Assembly (NCBI GenBank): GCA_034769895.1
Contig: CM068372.1
Location: 379,635,910 to 379,699,909, forward strand
Direction: 5' to 3'
DNA from: Magicicada septendecula
Taxonomy: Eukaryota; Arthropoda; Insecta; Hemiptera; Cicadidae
DNA length: 64,000 nt
This document shows, one piece after another, positions 12,499 through 23,898 of this stretch; positions within the stretch are counted from its first letter, which is position 1, and each line of letters begins with the position of its first letter. The translations under genes were made by a program, and so were the position numbers. The notes beneath the pieces were generated by a model. It saw nothing but the letters and a program-made list of their open reading frames with translations, had not been told where the DNA came from and searched no databases.

Positions 12499-13200
12499 AT
12501 TGTTTCTATGGCGAACGATAACTTCCGCAAATTCAAACATAATCGAATAATTTTTTGCATATGTGCCTGAGTTGTAGAGGACTCAAGGCCTATCGATGAT
12601 GGTGAAGATCCTTTAAGGGGAAGGGGTAGTTTACTTGAACGTTTTACGTTTTAACAAGAGTAAAGTACTTAATTTTAATGAATAAAGTATCTTGAAAAGA
12701 AAGTCATAATAATCCACTGTAGAAAAGTAGATTAAATATATATAAATAAATGAAAAGCGTAGTTGAAGAGGGAGGGGGGTAAATTTTTGTATTGGTGTTA
12801 TAAATTTATTTGACCGAAAACTTAAAAATTTGAATATATTATTAACAGTTGATATCGTTCCATTCTATGTCACCACGGATACGTAAAAAAATTTTCGTTT
12901 TCAAAAGTTACAGATAACAAACGCTGAGCGGTATTCGCTTTGTTTCGCGTTGTTTAAATAAGAGAGAATTTAATCAAATTAATTCATTATTTTTAAAATA
13001 TTAACAGCTAGGTACATTTCGTATTTTGATAATCTTTTTCAGGGTTTTACCAAAAACATACTGATATATTTTGTTTCGTTCTGAGTGTAGGCCTACATAT
13101 TAAAAATAATTTTATAATTAATTAAAAAATGGAAGTCATGTATGGTTCTCCATACCGATTTTTTAAATTGAATTCTCTTTGAATTAATTTATGCTACGCA
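12248..13200 (+). repeat. dispersed repeat family B, copy 1
   Basis: The sequence from 'ttccgtaaggaaattgaaat' (about 12299) through 'caccacggatacgtaaa' (about 12870) and on to about 13160 matches 62685-63440 in direct orientation. The 5' edge (12248-12300) also holds an inverted repeat: 'aaaccaatttttacttcc' and its complement flank a short spacer. No coding capacity. Probably a non-autonomous element of unknown class. Confidence 0.7.
12407..12495. repeat. (TG)n microsatellite
   Basis: Perfect TG run of about 44 units inside repeat family B. The equivalent place in the other copy (about 62803) has only 'ctgtgtgtag'. Confidence 0.95.
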
Positions 13201-13549
13201 ATTCACATGTATGCTTTACAAAAAATGCGTTGCTTCAGAACAACACGTACATTTCGACTTAGTGAACAAAAGTCCTTTGTAGGCGTCCATTTTGTTCTCA
13301 AGAATTGTTGAACAGTACTTTGTGAAATTTTTCGTAAGAACTTTTTACAGTTCTAATTAAAAGCATATTTTCCATACATCCGATATTGGTCACGTATAAA
13401 GCCGAGGACAAGCACCCAGTAAAAATATAAAAGTAATATAAATAATATAATATTTATATAATATAAAAAATATAAATAGGCAGTAGACTGAGTCTAGGGT
13501 GGAGCTCTCAAGCTATTTTATATTGTAATTTAAAACTAATATATTGTTA
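13201..13549. other. no recognisable feature
   Basis: AT-rich spacer with a short 'ataatataa' repeat patch near 13430-13475. Confidence 0.4.
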
Positions 13550-13985
13550 AGAAGGTCTCACTGATCGTCGTATGGTACAGTGAAAAATACTGTATGAGAT
13601 ACCAATGAAGTCACTAAACCAGCTTCAATTATCACAATTAACAGTTTGTAACTAACATGTTATTCGACAAGATTATACTTGTAAAATAATTGTACTTAAA
13701 TTTGTCCGCACTCAATAATAATGTCAACTAATAGGGTTAATAATAATAATTGAGTTAATAGAGTTAACTGCACAATAATTACGTTTCACTAATAGCCACT
13801 TGAAACGCACTGAGTATTCGCCCGAAGTAAACTGAAAACTAAGCGGCAGTTATGGGCTATTTATGGTCTGCATGGTTCCATAATATGCATCCTTAACAAG
13901 CACTCGAAAATTCGTCGAGAAGCTTGTCATACGACACCATCGAACGCACGATAACGTTCTGCATTACGTAACAATATTGTATATT
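13550..13985 (-). repeat. 516-bp family, dispersed copy (LTR-like)
   Basis: Starts with 'ggtctcactgatcgtcgtat' and follows the unit of the 23899-26285 array through 'caatgaagtcact', 'aatttgtccgcac' and 'cgttctgcattacgta'. It is closest to the terminal, more diverged monomer at 25986-26285. Interpreted as a solo LTR on the minus strand. Confidence 0.6.
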
Positions 13986-14470
13986 GAATTTTAATTGTAT
14001 ATTGTATATTGTTATATTGTAATTGAAAACTAAAACTGTACCAAAAAGAAATTCCTTTAGTAACGGCAACAAAACTGTGCTGGCAAGAAGATTATTAAGT
14101 TTTGTGAGACATATAGCGCACGTCACTCGGGGATTGATACAATTTGTTACGTCAATGCACTGAGTAATTGGCGATTATTGCACGACATGACAGTTACATA
14201 TGGAGCCGCTCTACTGTACACGGAAGGATCAAACATATTGGCAGCGCTATGATTTATTAAACAACGAATGCTATTGATTTATCTAGGATTTAGTTTAAAA
14301 TAAAACAAGAACAAAATACGTACACTGTATATGGACAGACGTTCAGAATATTATTATAGAAATGTAAATGACCATGACGTATATCTGAGTAACACACACT
14401 TGCGTGTAACTTATAATAACGTTGTCCTTTACATAAATTTATTAGAATATACTTAAATCCGTCTAGGAAT
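13986..14470. other. no recognisable feature
   Basis: Spacer; nothing recognised. Confidence 0.4.
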
Positions 14471-14650
14471 TTATTAATTGAGGATACCAATAATCCTTGG
14501 ATGTGACTTGTATTATGTTGGTAACATAAATGTAGACAAAACGATAGAGACGTTTAATCACATGTGTAGAACGATAAGAAGAACACTGAATATGAAGGTC
14601 AGAAGAGTTACTCTTTTGATATTTTGTAAAGTGATGGCAGTGCCGTGCGG
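14471..14650 (+). pseudogene. non-LTR retrotransposon relic interrupted by the gypsy LTR
   Basis: Plus-strand frame 'FNHMCRTIRRTLNMKVRRVT' then 'FCKVMAVPCG', the same region seen in the relic near 4540-4650. It stops exactly where the gypsy 5' LTR begins, so the gypsy insertion or a later rearrangement cut it. Confidence 0.55.
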
Positions 14651-16077
14651 TGTGACGATTTAAATTGTGACAATTACAAAAATAAAAAAAATTTTTAATT
14701 AATTAAGGTTGCGTACTATTAACCATTTAAATCTCACAATAATAATAATAATAATAAAAACGTGTAGGTACTAAATGTGAATGTAAGAAGTAATTAATCA
14801 GGGCAAAGTATCCGTAAAGAAAAGGCATATTGTAAATAATTATTATGTTCGTATTTAACCCTTTCCTTGCTATCAAGCACCTACCTGTTGATACCGGAAT
14901 CGACATGTTTTCCGAGTCTACTGTAATTAAAAATAATATAATAAACTAATGTTAATAATTAAAGTATCTGTAGACACAGAGAGTAACTAAAACAATTAAT
15001 TTAAATGATGTATTTTTATCTAGCGATAGTTGGTATAAATAAAAAAGTTTATTCAAAGAGAAACAGGAACTATATATGCTCGCGGAATAAACACCCCACT
15101 CTCTCTTGTCATGTACAAGGGTAGCGGACGAAAAATACCGCTCTCGCCATGACGACTCCCAGCAGTGCAGACGCACGAGCAAAATGCTCTGTTCAAAAGT
15201 TATGCAATTTATTGTTAGTGTGGATTAATTAATTATTATTTTGTATTTTACTAAGTGTTACAAAAAGTGTAACATGTAACGTTAACAAAAAGAACATTTC
15301 AAAAAAATTGTAACAAGAAGAAAGATGTAACTACAAACGACAAGTGTTAAAAAAAACGATGACTGCAATCTTCACCGATGGACGAATCTTTTCAACTTCT
15401 CACCTGTGGTCATGGACCATCTGAATTACAACTCTAGTATACCCTACCGATGATGCAGTTGGAGACATCTGAGAATCAACGAGTATCTGTGTAGAAGACT
15501 CTACCTATCCTGCAGACGTTTTAAGCCATGAACAACTGAGACCAGACCCAGACGAGGACGACGTTTTAGGACTCCCAAGACGGAACCACATGGAGGAGAT
15601 TACTACATCCAAAAATAGAGGTGACTCGATAGCACGTCTATCGAGGAATAATGTTAATAGTTTTTGTAACACAATACTCTATTAAAGAGACTTTCAGAGA
15701 CAATTGATTTTATAAGAATATAGAAAAAAAACTTAAATTTGAGAATTTAATTGTAACTATTCAATATCATTCAATTGTAACAGTTTAGATATTAACGTAA
15801 CGTAGTATTATTAATACCATTCTTCTAATGGAATAGATAAAGAAGCAAAAAGGTAAAAGGTCTTGCAAGATAAAGTTTTGAATTGAATATAATTAAAAGA
15901 TTAGAGACTAAATATCAATGGTTACCCGGATCCGGGGGTATAGCTAGATAAATCTGTTGTGATCCCGTAGTCTAAAAAAAAAGCAATTCAATTAATTTTA
16001 ATAATTTGATTAATAATGTCATGGGATCTGTTCTTTGGAGTAAATGTTATATTTCAAATGTTTAATAAAGAAAGTCT
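14651..16077 (+). repeat. gypsy 5' LTR
   Basis: Begins TGTGACGATTTAAATTGTGA and matches 20411-21838 almost base for base. I see one substitution plus a one-base A-run indel near 15722 and one substitution at 16071. The last bases of the LTR (present at 21839-21848) are missing here, and gag-like sequence follows directly. The short minus-strand frame shared by both LTRs (14952-15182) is incidental. Confidence 0.9.
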
Positions 16078-16598
16078 ATGAGGATATCAAAAGATGTACT
16101 GTACTTAGAGTACAAGGAGCTCGCGAAAGACTGGCCCACTATATTGCGGATATCCGAGAATCTTCACGTATCCTACAAGTCGACTGGACTGAAAAACAAT
16201 TGGTCGATACTATCCTAGTAGGCTTGTCTCCTGATGAACGCTCCCGTTTAGCACTAATAAGTAGACCCCTTACGTTCGCGGACTTTGAACAATGTAGCAT
16301 TCATTCTTCCAATGTTTGGTACGCAGATCAGCACAGACATGCATCGGTATCCACTACACCACATAGAAAAGAAATGCATGCCTTAGTATCTGACGCAAGA
16401 AATCTACAAGAAAGAAGACCATTTCGAAGATCAACCAATGCCCATGGTAAGTCCCAGGAGGCTGAACCGCTCCAGGAAACCAGAAAGACACAACGTAAAG
16501 AATATGTGTGTTACAACTGCGGAAAATCTGGACATCTCAGTAGATACTGTAAACAAAAAAGGTATAATCAAAAACCTCATTATCCAAAAAACATGTAA
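16078..16598 (+). pseudogene. gag: gypsy gag, 5'-truncated, with CCHC zinc knuckle
   Basis: An open frame running out of the LTR encodes the C-terminal half of a retrotransposon Gag. The piece 'RERLAHYIADIRESSRIL' followed by 'DTILVGLSPDERSRLAL' fits the end of the capsid-like region. A basic linker leads to the nucleocapsid knuckle 'CYNCGKSGHLSRYC' (C-x2-C-x4-H-x4-C). Gag normally assembles the particle and packages RNA. The N-terminal portion is absent: the frame joins the truncated 5' LTR directly, with no leader. The ATG at 16044 lies inside the LTR and is probably not the original start. Confidence 0.8.
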
Positions 16599-16718
16599 GG
16601 CAGGGAGATCCAAAACCCTGTGTCTTCCGCAGCATCGTAAAAAAAGGTAAACCCCTGAGAGTCAACAAAATAAAACAAGATAATAATAATAACAAAAGAA
16701 ACTAGACCCCTTGTAAAA

Positions 16719-17318
16719 AAATTTATAGATAAATGTAACGCTATTAATAAGTGTAATTTCAGTAAGTGTCAATTACCTTATATACAAGTTGACCTTTGTG
16801 TAACATCCACCCTCGGTTTAATTGATTCTGGATCAACGCGAAGTTTAATTAGTCATGACCTAGCCAATAAGTTATTTAAACATAATTTAGTCAAACGCAG
16901 TCAATCCGTAAACATTAAATGCTCAACCGCTAACAAACAAAACTTAATAATAAAACTTATCATCACATGTAAAATTAAAATAAAACATTTGACGTGGTAT
17001 TTTCCAGTGTTAGTAAGCGACGAATTAGGACCCGAGTTAATATTGGGAGCTGATTTTATCAGTAAAACCGGAATAATTCTGAATATTCATGATAAGAAAT
17101 TTTACTTTGGATTCGATCGTTCACGGATATATAACCTAGAGGATAATTCAAAAAACAGAGAAAGTACTAGCACTACTTCTTCTCATCTAAAGCATCACGA
17201 ATGTGAATTAGGTCATCTGGAAAGTAAAGATAGACGGAACATACAAAAGTTAATAAATCAATTCTCCAGTGTCCTCACCCCAAAGTTAGGACTGACGGAT
17301 CTGATAGAGTATAAATAA
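16719..17318 (+). pseudogene. pol: gypsy aspartic protease and start of pol, cut by frameshift
   Basis: Open frame containing 'LGLIDSGSTRSLISHDLA' near 16810-16865, the D-S/T-G active-site loop of a retropepsin. The flap/C-terminal half follows ('PELILGADFISKTGIIL', about 17030-17080). The frame continues into the linker before RT and ends at TAA 17316-17318. RT resumes in another frame two bases later, so PR and RT are separated by a small indel in an A-rich run. No in-frame ATG precedes the protease, as expected for a pol read by frameshifting from gag. Cleaves Gag-Pol in intact relatives. Confidence 0.8.
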
Positions 17319-19939
17319 ATTTGAGCGATAATAAAGTAATACGTTTAGCCCCATACAAGTTATCACCGCCAAAAATGGAAGTAATGAGGAACCAAATTAA
17401 CAAACTATTAGAACAAGGAGTCATCGAACCCTCTACTTCATCTTATTCTTCTCCCGCGTTTTTAGTACCCAAAAGCAACGATAAACATAGATTAGTTGTA
17501 GACTATAGACAACTAAATAAACGGATAGAATTTGAATCCATACCACTTCCCGACATCCACAGTGCTTTTCATTATTTTACGAAAGCAAAAATTTTTACCA
17601 TTATGGATTTGAATCAGGCTTTTCATCAGATACCCCTTTCAGAAGAATCGAAACGTCTCACCGCTTTTGCCGTCCCTTTCAACCTATACCAATTTACAAG
17701 GGTACCTTTTGGTATTTCCCAAGGTAGTTCTGTATGTAGCAGATTATTAGAAAAAGTATTTCATGACATAAAGTTTAAATATGTGTACCACTACCTAGAC
17801 GATATTGTCATTTACAGGGAGTCAATGGAACAACATCTTGCACATCTACGTGAAGTACTATCACGATTAGAGAAAGCTGGATTAACTGTAAACCCTGGTA
17901 AAGTAAATTTCGCTGTGACGCAATTCTCCTTTTTAGGTCACATCGTAAAAGCCAACGGAAAGGTAAGCATAGACCCAGAGCGAACCCGTGCTATCAGAGA
18001 ATTTTTACCACCGCGGGATGCGAAAGGAATTGCCCGATTTTTAGGAATGATCAATTATTTCCACAAGTATATCCCACATCTAGCCGAAATTGCAGCACCA
18101 TTAAATACTTTAAGAAAGAAGGGAGTAAAATTTGAGTGGAATGAGCAACGCCAAACCGCATTTGAGAAATTAAAGGAAAGCATCATATCACCCCCCGTAC
18201 TACAATTAGCCGATTTTACTAAACCGTTTGTTGTGCAGACAGACTGTTCAAGTGTAGCCCTAGGTGCAGTAATTTATCAAGAAGTAGATAACTCTCGATT
18301 ACCAATTAGTTACGCTTCACGCACCCTGACGGACCAAGAAAAGAAATACTCCGCTTACGAATTAGAATGCTTAGCTATCGTTTTTGCGTTTGAGAAGTTC
18401 AAACCATTTTTAGAACATAAAGAGTTTTTGCTAGAAACAGATAATCAAGCTTTATCCTGGCTACTAAATCACCCAAAACAATTAGGTCGAATCGGAAGAT
18501 GGGTATTGAGATTAAATTGTTTTAAATTCAAAGTACAACATATTAGAGGCACCCAAAACGTAGTTGCCGATACCCTGTCACGTATGTTCCAGCCGAGTAG
18601 TAATACTTACGAAAACAAGAGTAGAGAGACACCGATTATTAATGCGTTAATTACCGAATTTCCTCTTGCATTTACGGATTTAGCCCATTATCAACAACAA
18701 GATCCACGTTTGAGTCCCATCATCGAACAACTTGAAAAAGGAAACAAGTCTGAAAAATACCTATTAAATAAGAAAGTCTTATGTCGTAGAATAGCTAACC
18801 GAAAATATTTGCGAATCATCGCCCCGGATATTATTAAACCTATGCTAATGGAATATTATCACTCTTCCACTATTGGAGCACACATGGGAATAAATAAAAC
18901 CATACATCGAATTCGTAGAGAATATCACTGGGAAAATATGAACAGTGAGATAGCTAACTTTGTAAAAAGGTGTAAGTTGTGTGCACTCAGCAAACCCGCT
19001 AGAAACAGCCAAATAAGTCAGTTAGTATCTGAGATTCCTGCCACCCCATTCACCAAAATTTATTTAGACTTTTCTGGACCCTACCCACGTTCCAAGTCAG
19101 GAAATACTATGTTACTAATTTGCGTAGATTCCTTTAGTAAGTTCGTCTGGATGTACCCCATGCGGCGAGCTTTAGCTACGACAACAGTAAGTATTTTACA
19201 GAATAGATGATTCAAAGATTTCGGTATTCCAGTCCATCTAGTGTCGGATAACGGACCACAGTTTAAGTCCAAGGAATTCAGGAACATGTGTTTTAAACTA
19301 GGTATAAACCACATTACCACTACCGAGTATCGTCCACAAGGTAATATAGCTGAGAGGTATTTGCGAAACCTAAAATCTGCTTTAATTGCCTACCATGCTA
19401 ACGACCATACTTCGTGGGACCAAAACCTATCCTGGATACAATTCGCCTTTAATTCGGCATACCATGAAGGACATAAGTCTACCCCATTCGAACTATTGTT
19501 CAAGTATAAACCTAATCACCCATTATCTACAAAGTGGAAAATACATGAATTGTTACCCCTTGAAATTAGGGATAAAAATATTAGAAAAATATGGAACGAA
19601 GCGCGCGCTAATTTACGAACAAACTTAGCGAAGTCAAGGAAATATTACGAGCAAAATAATAATAATAATAAAGTAAAATACCAAATCGGAGACTTAGTTA
19701 TGTATAACACGCACCCAACGAGTAGTGCAGTCGATAAGACAACTTCCAAGCTATCTTACAGATGGTGCGGTCCTTATAAAATTCACAAATACTTAACTCC
19801 GGTAACTGTGACCCTGTACGAACCCTCTACTCAAAAATATGTGCGAAGGACACATATTTCACAGATAAAACGTTATCATGAAGAAGAAAATAGTAGAGTG
19901 CCAGTTAATTCAATAAGTAAATGTGAAAACAATGTTTAG
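17319..19939 (+). pseudogene. pol: gypsy RT-RNase H-integrase with internal stop
   Basis: Residues counted from 17321. RT fingers/palm are at about 5-205, with the catalytic 'YHYLDD' (YLDD at 158-161). The tether leads to RNase H, with D308 in 'VVQTDCSS', a 'YELE' acidic motif near 346-349, D374 in 'ETDNQ' and D417 in 'VADTLS'. Integrase has an HHCC zinc domain (about 18860-18990), first Asp in 'YLDFSGPYP', second in 'SDNGPQF' (19244-19264) and Glu in 'NIAERYLRNL'. A C-terminal domain includes 'YRWCGPYKIHKY'. One TGA (19208-19210) splits integrase between the first and second catalytic Asp; frame is the same on both sides. Otherwise remarkably intact. No env downstream. Confidence 0.9.
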
Positions 19940-20395
19940 TACTCAACTGCGAAAGTACTTAAGTAACCTTTGGCTACCTTGTCGTATAAGTAGGTACAAG
20001 GCCTGATCAACCTTGAATCCTCTTCATCGAAAGTAGAGCAAAGCAAGAAGTCAGCTGACATCCAATAAAAATAATGGAGTAATTAAAGAGTAAATTCTAT
20101 AACTAAGAAAAACTCTCACGAAAGAAAAAGGAAAAATCCGGTAGTAGTAATAAGTAGTAGAGTTAAGGAAATTTAGAATGTTGAAAATACTTTATAATGT
20201 AAATTTTATGTAGTAATAGAATTAGCGTGTAAAATAGGAAGTATATGTATAGATGGTAAGAAACAGCAAATCAAGAATGACTTATGCTGCTAGTAATTAT
20301 ATACAGCTAGAAACGGGTGAGAGAAATTTCACACAGAACTCCCCAAGCATACTCTCGGTACATAGCTGACCAAAATTTTTAGGAGTCTGTGTTGG
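19940..20395 (+). other. gypsy 3' non-coding region
   Basis: Between the integrase stop and the polypurine tract there is no open frame of note. Typical position for env in errantivirus-like elements, but no env-like sequence is present. Confidence 0.6.
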
Positions 20396-20410
20396 TAAGG
20401 AGGCGGAGTA
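20396..20410 (+). other. candidate polypurine tract
   Basis: 'gtaaggaggcggagta' immediately precedes the 3' LTR start TGTGACG, the expected place for the plus-strand primer. It is purine-rich but interrupted. Confidence 0.5.
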
Positions 20411-21848
20411 TGTGACGATTTAAATTGTGACAATTACAAAAATAAAAAAAATTTTTAATTAATTAAGGTTGCGTACTATTAACCATTTAAATCTCACAAT
20501 AATAATAATAATAATAAAAACGTGTAGGTACTAAATGTGAATGTAAGAAGTAATTAATCAGGGCAAAGTATCCGTAAAGAAAAGGCATATTGTAAATAAT
20601 TATTATGTTCGTATTTAACCCTTTCCTTGCTATCAAGCACCTACCTGTTGATACCGGAATCGACATGTTTTCCGAGTCTACTGTAATTAAAAATAATATA
20701 ATAAACTAATGTTAATAATTAAAGTATCTGTAGACACAGAGAGTAACTAAAACAATTAATTTAAATGATGTATTTTTATCTAGCGATAGTTGGTATAAAT
20801 AAAAAAGTTTATTCAAAGAGAAACAGGAACTATATATGCTCGCGGAATAAACACCCCACTCTCTCTTGTCATGTACAAGGGTAGCGGACGAAAAATACCG
20901 CTCTCGCCATGACGACTCCCAGCAGTGCAGACGCACGAGCAAAATGCTCTGTTCAAAAGTTATGCAATTTATTGTTAGTGTGGATTAATTAATTATTATT
21001 TTGTATTTTACTAAGTGTTACAAAAAGTGTAACATGTAACGTTAACAAAAAGAACATTTCAAAAAAATTGTAACAAGAAGAAAGATGTAACTACAAACGA
21101 CAAGTGTTAAAAAAAACGATGACTGCAATCTTCACCGATGGACGAATCTTTTCAACTTCTCACCTGTGGTCATGGACCATCTGAATTACAACTCTAGTAT
21201 ACCCTACCGATGATGCAGTTGGAGACATCTGAGAATCAACGAGTATCTGTGTAGAAGACTCTACCTATCCTGCAGACGTTTTAAGCCATGAACAACTGAG
21301 ACCAGACCCAGACGAGGACGACGTTTTAGGACTCCCAAGACGGAACCACATGGAGGAGATTACTACATCCAAAAATAGAGGTGACTCGATAGCACGTCTA
21401 TCGAGGAATAATGTTAATAGTTTTTGTAACACAATACTCTATTAAAGAGACTTTCAGAGACAATTGATTTTATAAGAATATAAAAAAAAAAACTTAAATT
21501 TGAGAATTTAATTGTAACTATTCAATATCATTCAATTGTAACAGTTTAGATATTAACGTAACGTAGTATTATTAATACCATTCTTCTAATGGAATAGATA
21601 AAGAAGCAAAAAGGTAAAAGGTCTTGCAAGATAAAGTTTTGAATTGAATATAATTAAAAGATTAGAGACTAAATATCAATGGTTACCCGGATCCGGGGGT
21701 ATAGCTAGATAAATCTGTTGTGATCCCGTAGTCTAAAAAAAAAGCAATTCAATTAATTTTAATAATTTGATTAATAATGTCATGGGATCTGTTCTTTGGA
21801 GTAAATGTTATATTTCAAATGTTTAATAAAGCAAGTCTTCTTGTTACA
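20411..21848 (+). repeat. gypsy 3' LTR
   Basis: Same start as the 5' LTR. It continues about 10 bases beyond the truncated 5' copy to 'cttcttgttaca', whose end is complementary (5 of 6) to the initial TGTGAC. A possible polyadenylation hexamer AATAAA lies at 21825-21830. Confidence 0.85.
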
Positions 21849-22035
21849 CACATATACGGAGTATATAAATCAACAGTTTCACCTTCCCTGATTCCTTGTA
21901 TGTCTTACTGTGTATTGTTCTGATTTAAAACTTCAGCTCGTCTGGAATAAGGCAGCCTGAAATAATTGACCAATTATGAAATATTATGACCAATAATTAA
22001 CCAATTATTTTGGGTTCCCTCCGTTATAACTCGAA

Positions 22036-22435
22036 AGAAGAGGTTATAGCGGCCTTTATGGCAGTGAGACTTGTACACTGAACGCAAAGACCCATAGCTT
22101 GATAGATGCTAGTGAAACGAGATTTTTGCGATCAGTACTACGAGTATCACGGAGGAAACGGCTAAGAAATGATGATATAAGGAACATCCTTGGAATATGC
22201 AACCTAGACAGCAATACAGACAAGACTGGACAGACCATGTTGAAAGGATGTATAAGAACAGGAAACCAAAACAAATTTTTGTTTATAATCCGAAAGGTCG
22301 GCGGATTATTGAAATACCAAAGAAAATATGGTCGGACCAAGGAGTGCGCAAAGGATCGTCCCCAGCCTGAAGAAGAAGAAAAAATAATAAGAATAAGGAT
22401 ACTAATAACGCTCGGCCGTCCGGGACAGTTGTAAC
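22036..22435 (+). pseudogene. non-LTR retrotransposon relic
   Basis: Plus strand: 'YGSETCTLNAKTHSLIDA' then 'SETRFLRSVLRVSRRKRLR' and 'NDDIRNILGI', typical of the region between RT and the 3' end of CR1/RTE-like ORFs. It ends in a GAAGAAGAAAAAATAATAAG simple-sequence tail at about 22370-22390. Frameshifted; inactive. Confidence 0.65.
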
Positions 22436-22439
22436 TTTC

Positions 22440-22680
22440 GTGACATACAGTCTTGACGGTCATTTGATTAACGTCAAGGTCACAATTTGGTCTTCCCGCC
22501 TACCCCTATTGCATGGGACATAATACAGCGATCTTGGCTGGCACGTCTGGGCTAGATAAAATAATAAAGACACACGCGCGCGAATAAAACTGGCACGTAT
22601 TACATGTCTACTGATTTCGCTGTGACGGTGGCAGGACGTAAGTTGTATCACTGCCAGGGGGCGAAACATGCCTAAGGTCA
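22440..22680. repeat. dispersed repeat family C, copy 1
   Basis: Segments 'acgtcaaggtcacaa', 'ttcccgcctacccc' and 'gacggtggcaggacgtaagt' recur in the same order and comparable spacing at 55160-55395. Non-coding; class unknown. Confidence 0.5.
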
Positions 22681-22913
22681 AGTGCTTCGAGGAAGAAGTA
22701 GTCTCACAAATAATTTGAACACTATGTTACGAGTAGCTGATACGTACTGAATGTGGCTTTTCGGCATCTTCACCATTATCAAATCCAAATTACTTAATTG
22801 TCTACCTATACTCATCTGTCATATAGAGGCGGGCACCTTCTCTCCACTTTCTCTTATTGTGCTTCCTGTGTCTTCCTACTTCCTGTGTTAATTTTTTCAA
22901 TATATTTCTCTAA

Positions 22914-23270
22914 GTATTGTGATGTTATTCAATATAGTTTCTTCTGGAAGTAATGTATTGCGTGTTTGTTTCAACACCTAACGCACGTTTCACTGAAAAG
23001 TATCAGCATCATCAGAGGCTTGTATGTAAATCAATAACAATCTAAATAATTCTATATTAATATAGAAACTAACGAATAATCAAAACTTTTTTCGATTTTA
23101 ATGTAAAATAACTGATAATTATAATCGATTATAACAACCGATTATAATCGGTTTAGTCGATTAGTTAAAGATTGTTTTAATGCTTATTTACTTGAACAGT
23201 GCTCCCTGGTGTTGAAACAAAAACGCAATACATTACTCGCAGAAGAAACTACATTGAATAACATTACAAG
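22914..23270. mobile_element. MITE with about 60-bp terminal inverted repeats
   Basis: The left end ('gttattcaatatagtttctt', then 'taatgtattgcgtg', then 'tttgtttcaacacc') is present as reverse complement at the right end (23205-23268) with a few mismatches. The 230-bp interior is AT-rich with small palindromes such as 'cgattataatcg' near 23135-23160. No coding capacity. Confidence 0.7.
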
Positions 23271-23898
23271 ATCATATAATTGCTGCAAGAAACTTCGAGT
23301 TACCTATGTACAAAATGATAAATTTCTCTAAGTGTAGGAGAATTACTTAAGATGTAAAAAAAATAAAAAAGAAGATAATGATTATGACTATTTTAATATC
23401 TTCTCCACTCTGTTCTTTTGTTACGCCAAGGTTTGGGCAGGTCTACGTATGCTACGCCAATCTTATGAGCCTCACACCCAGACTTCACGATTTCTTTTCA
23501 GTTTCCATGTCACGCTTATCGTAGCTTGTAGCAAGCAGCACGGTCAGATATTTTATATTAAATTACAGCCTTTGTTGTTTCACTATTTAGAACTAACATT
23601 GATCAAAATGGGAAAGCTTTGTAGACGCTTTTGTTTTTTCATACATTTTGTTTCCTGACTAAAATGGGCACATTTTTTCAACTTTACAGTCTTCCATTAT
23701 TTCTATGGAAGACTGTAAAGCCACATGATCAAATACTAATAGCAACTGACGTACGCGCCACTCGTGCAGTGTGATGGAAACCGGTACTCCGTGGCTTACA
23801 TTGAAAAGTACTCTTACTTGAAAACGACTAAAAACGCTGGCAACAATCTTAAATTTACTACTGTAAAATTAAATTGTCGGTGAAACTATAATACTGTT
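23271..23898. other. non-coding spacer
   Basis: No gene recognised. Includes the perfect hairpin at 23682-23720. The short plus frame near 23449-23658 has no family resemblance. Confidence 0.4.
23682..23720. repeat. perfect 16-bp hairpin
   Basis: 'ctttacagtcttccat' (23682-23697) and its exact complement (23705-23720) flank a 7-base loop. Function unknown. Confidence 0.85.

Larger units (their letters stand above)
14651..21848 (+). mobile_element. Ty3/gypsy LTR retrotransposon, defective
   Basis: Two direct repeats of about 1.43 kb flank a gag-PR-RT-RNaseH-IN body of about 4.3 kb in gypsy order, with no envelope gene. Defects: the gag 5' end and primer-binding site appear deleted next to the 5' LTR; PR and RT are out of frame with each other at 17312-17321; a TGA interrupts integrase at 19208-19210. 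No target-site duplication is visible (tgcgg on the left, cacat on the right). The outer right end at 21848 is inferred from the 'gttaca' terminus complementing the TGTGAC start. Confidence 0.9.

Noticed and set aside
12338..12560. ORFs with Cys-Val or His-Thr runs on both strands
   Set aside because: Translation of the TG/CA microsatellite.
14952..15182. 76-aa minus-strand ORF duplicated at 20712-20942
   Set aside because: It is inside the two gypsy LTRs, so identity reflects the LTR copy; composition and context give no sign of coding.
19940..20410. Possible env gene for the gypsy element
   Set aside because: Only about 470 bp, with no open frame, signal peptide or membrane segment.
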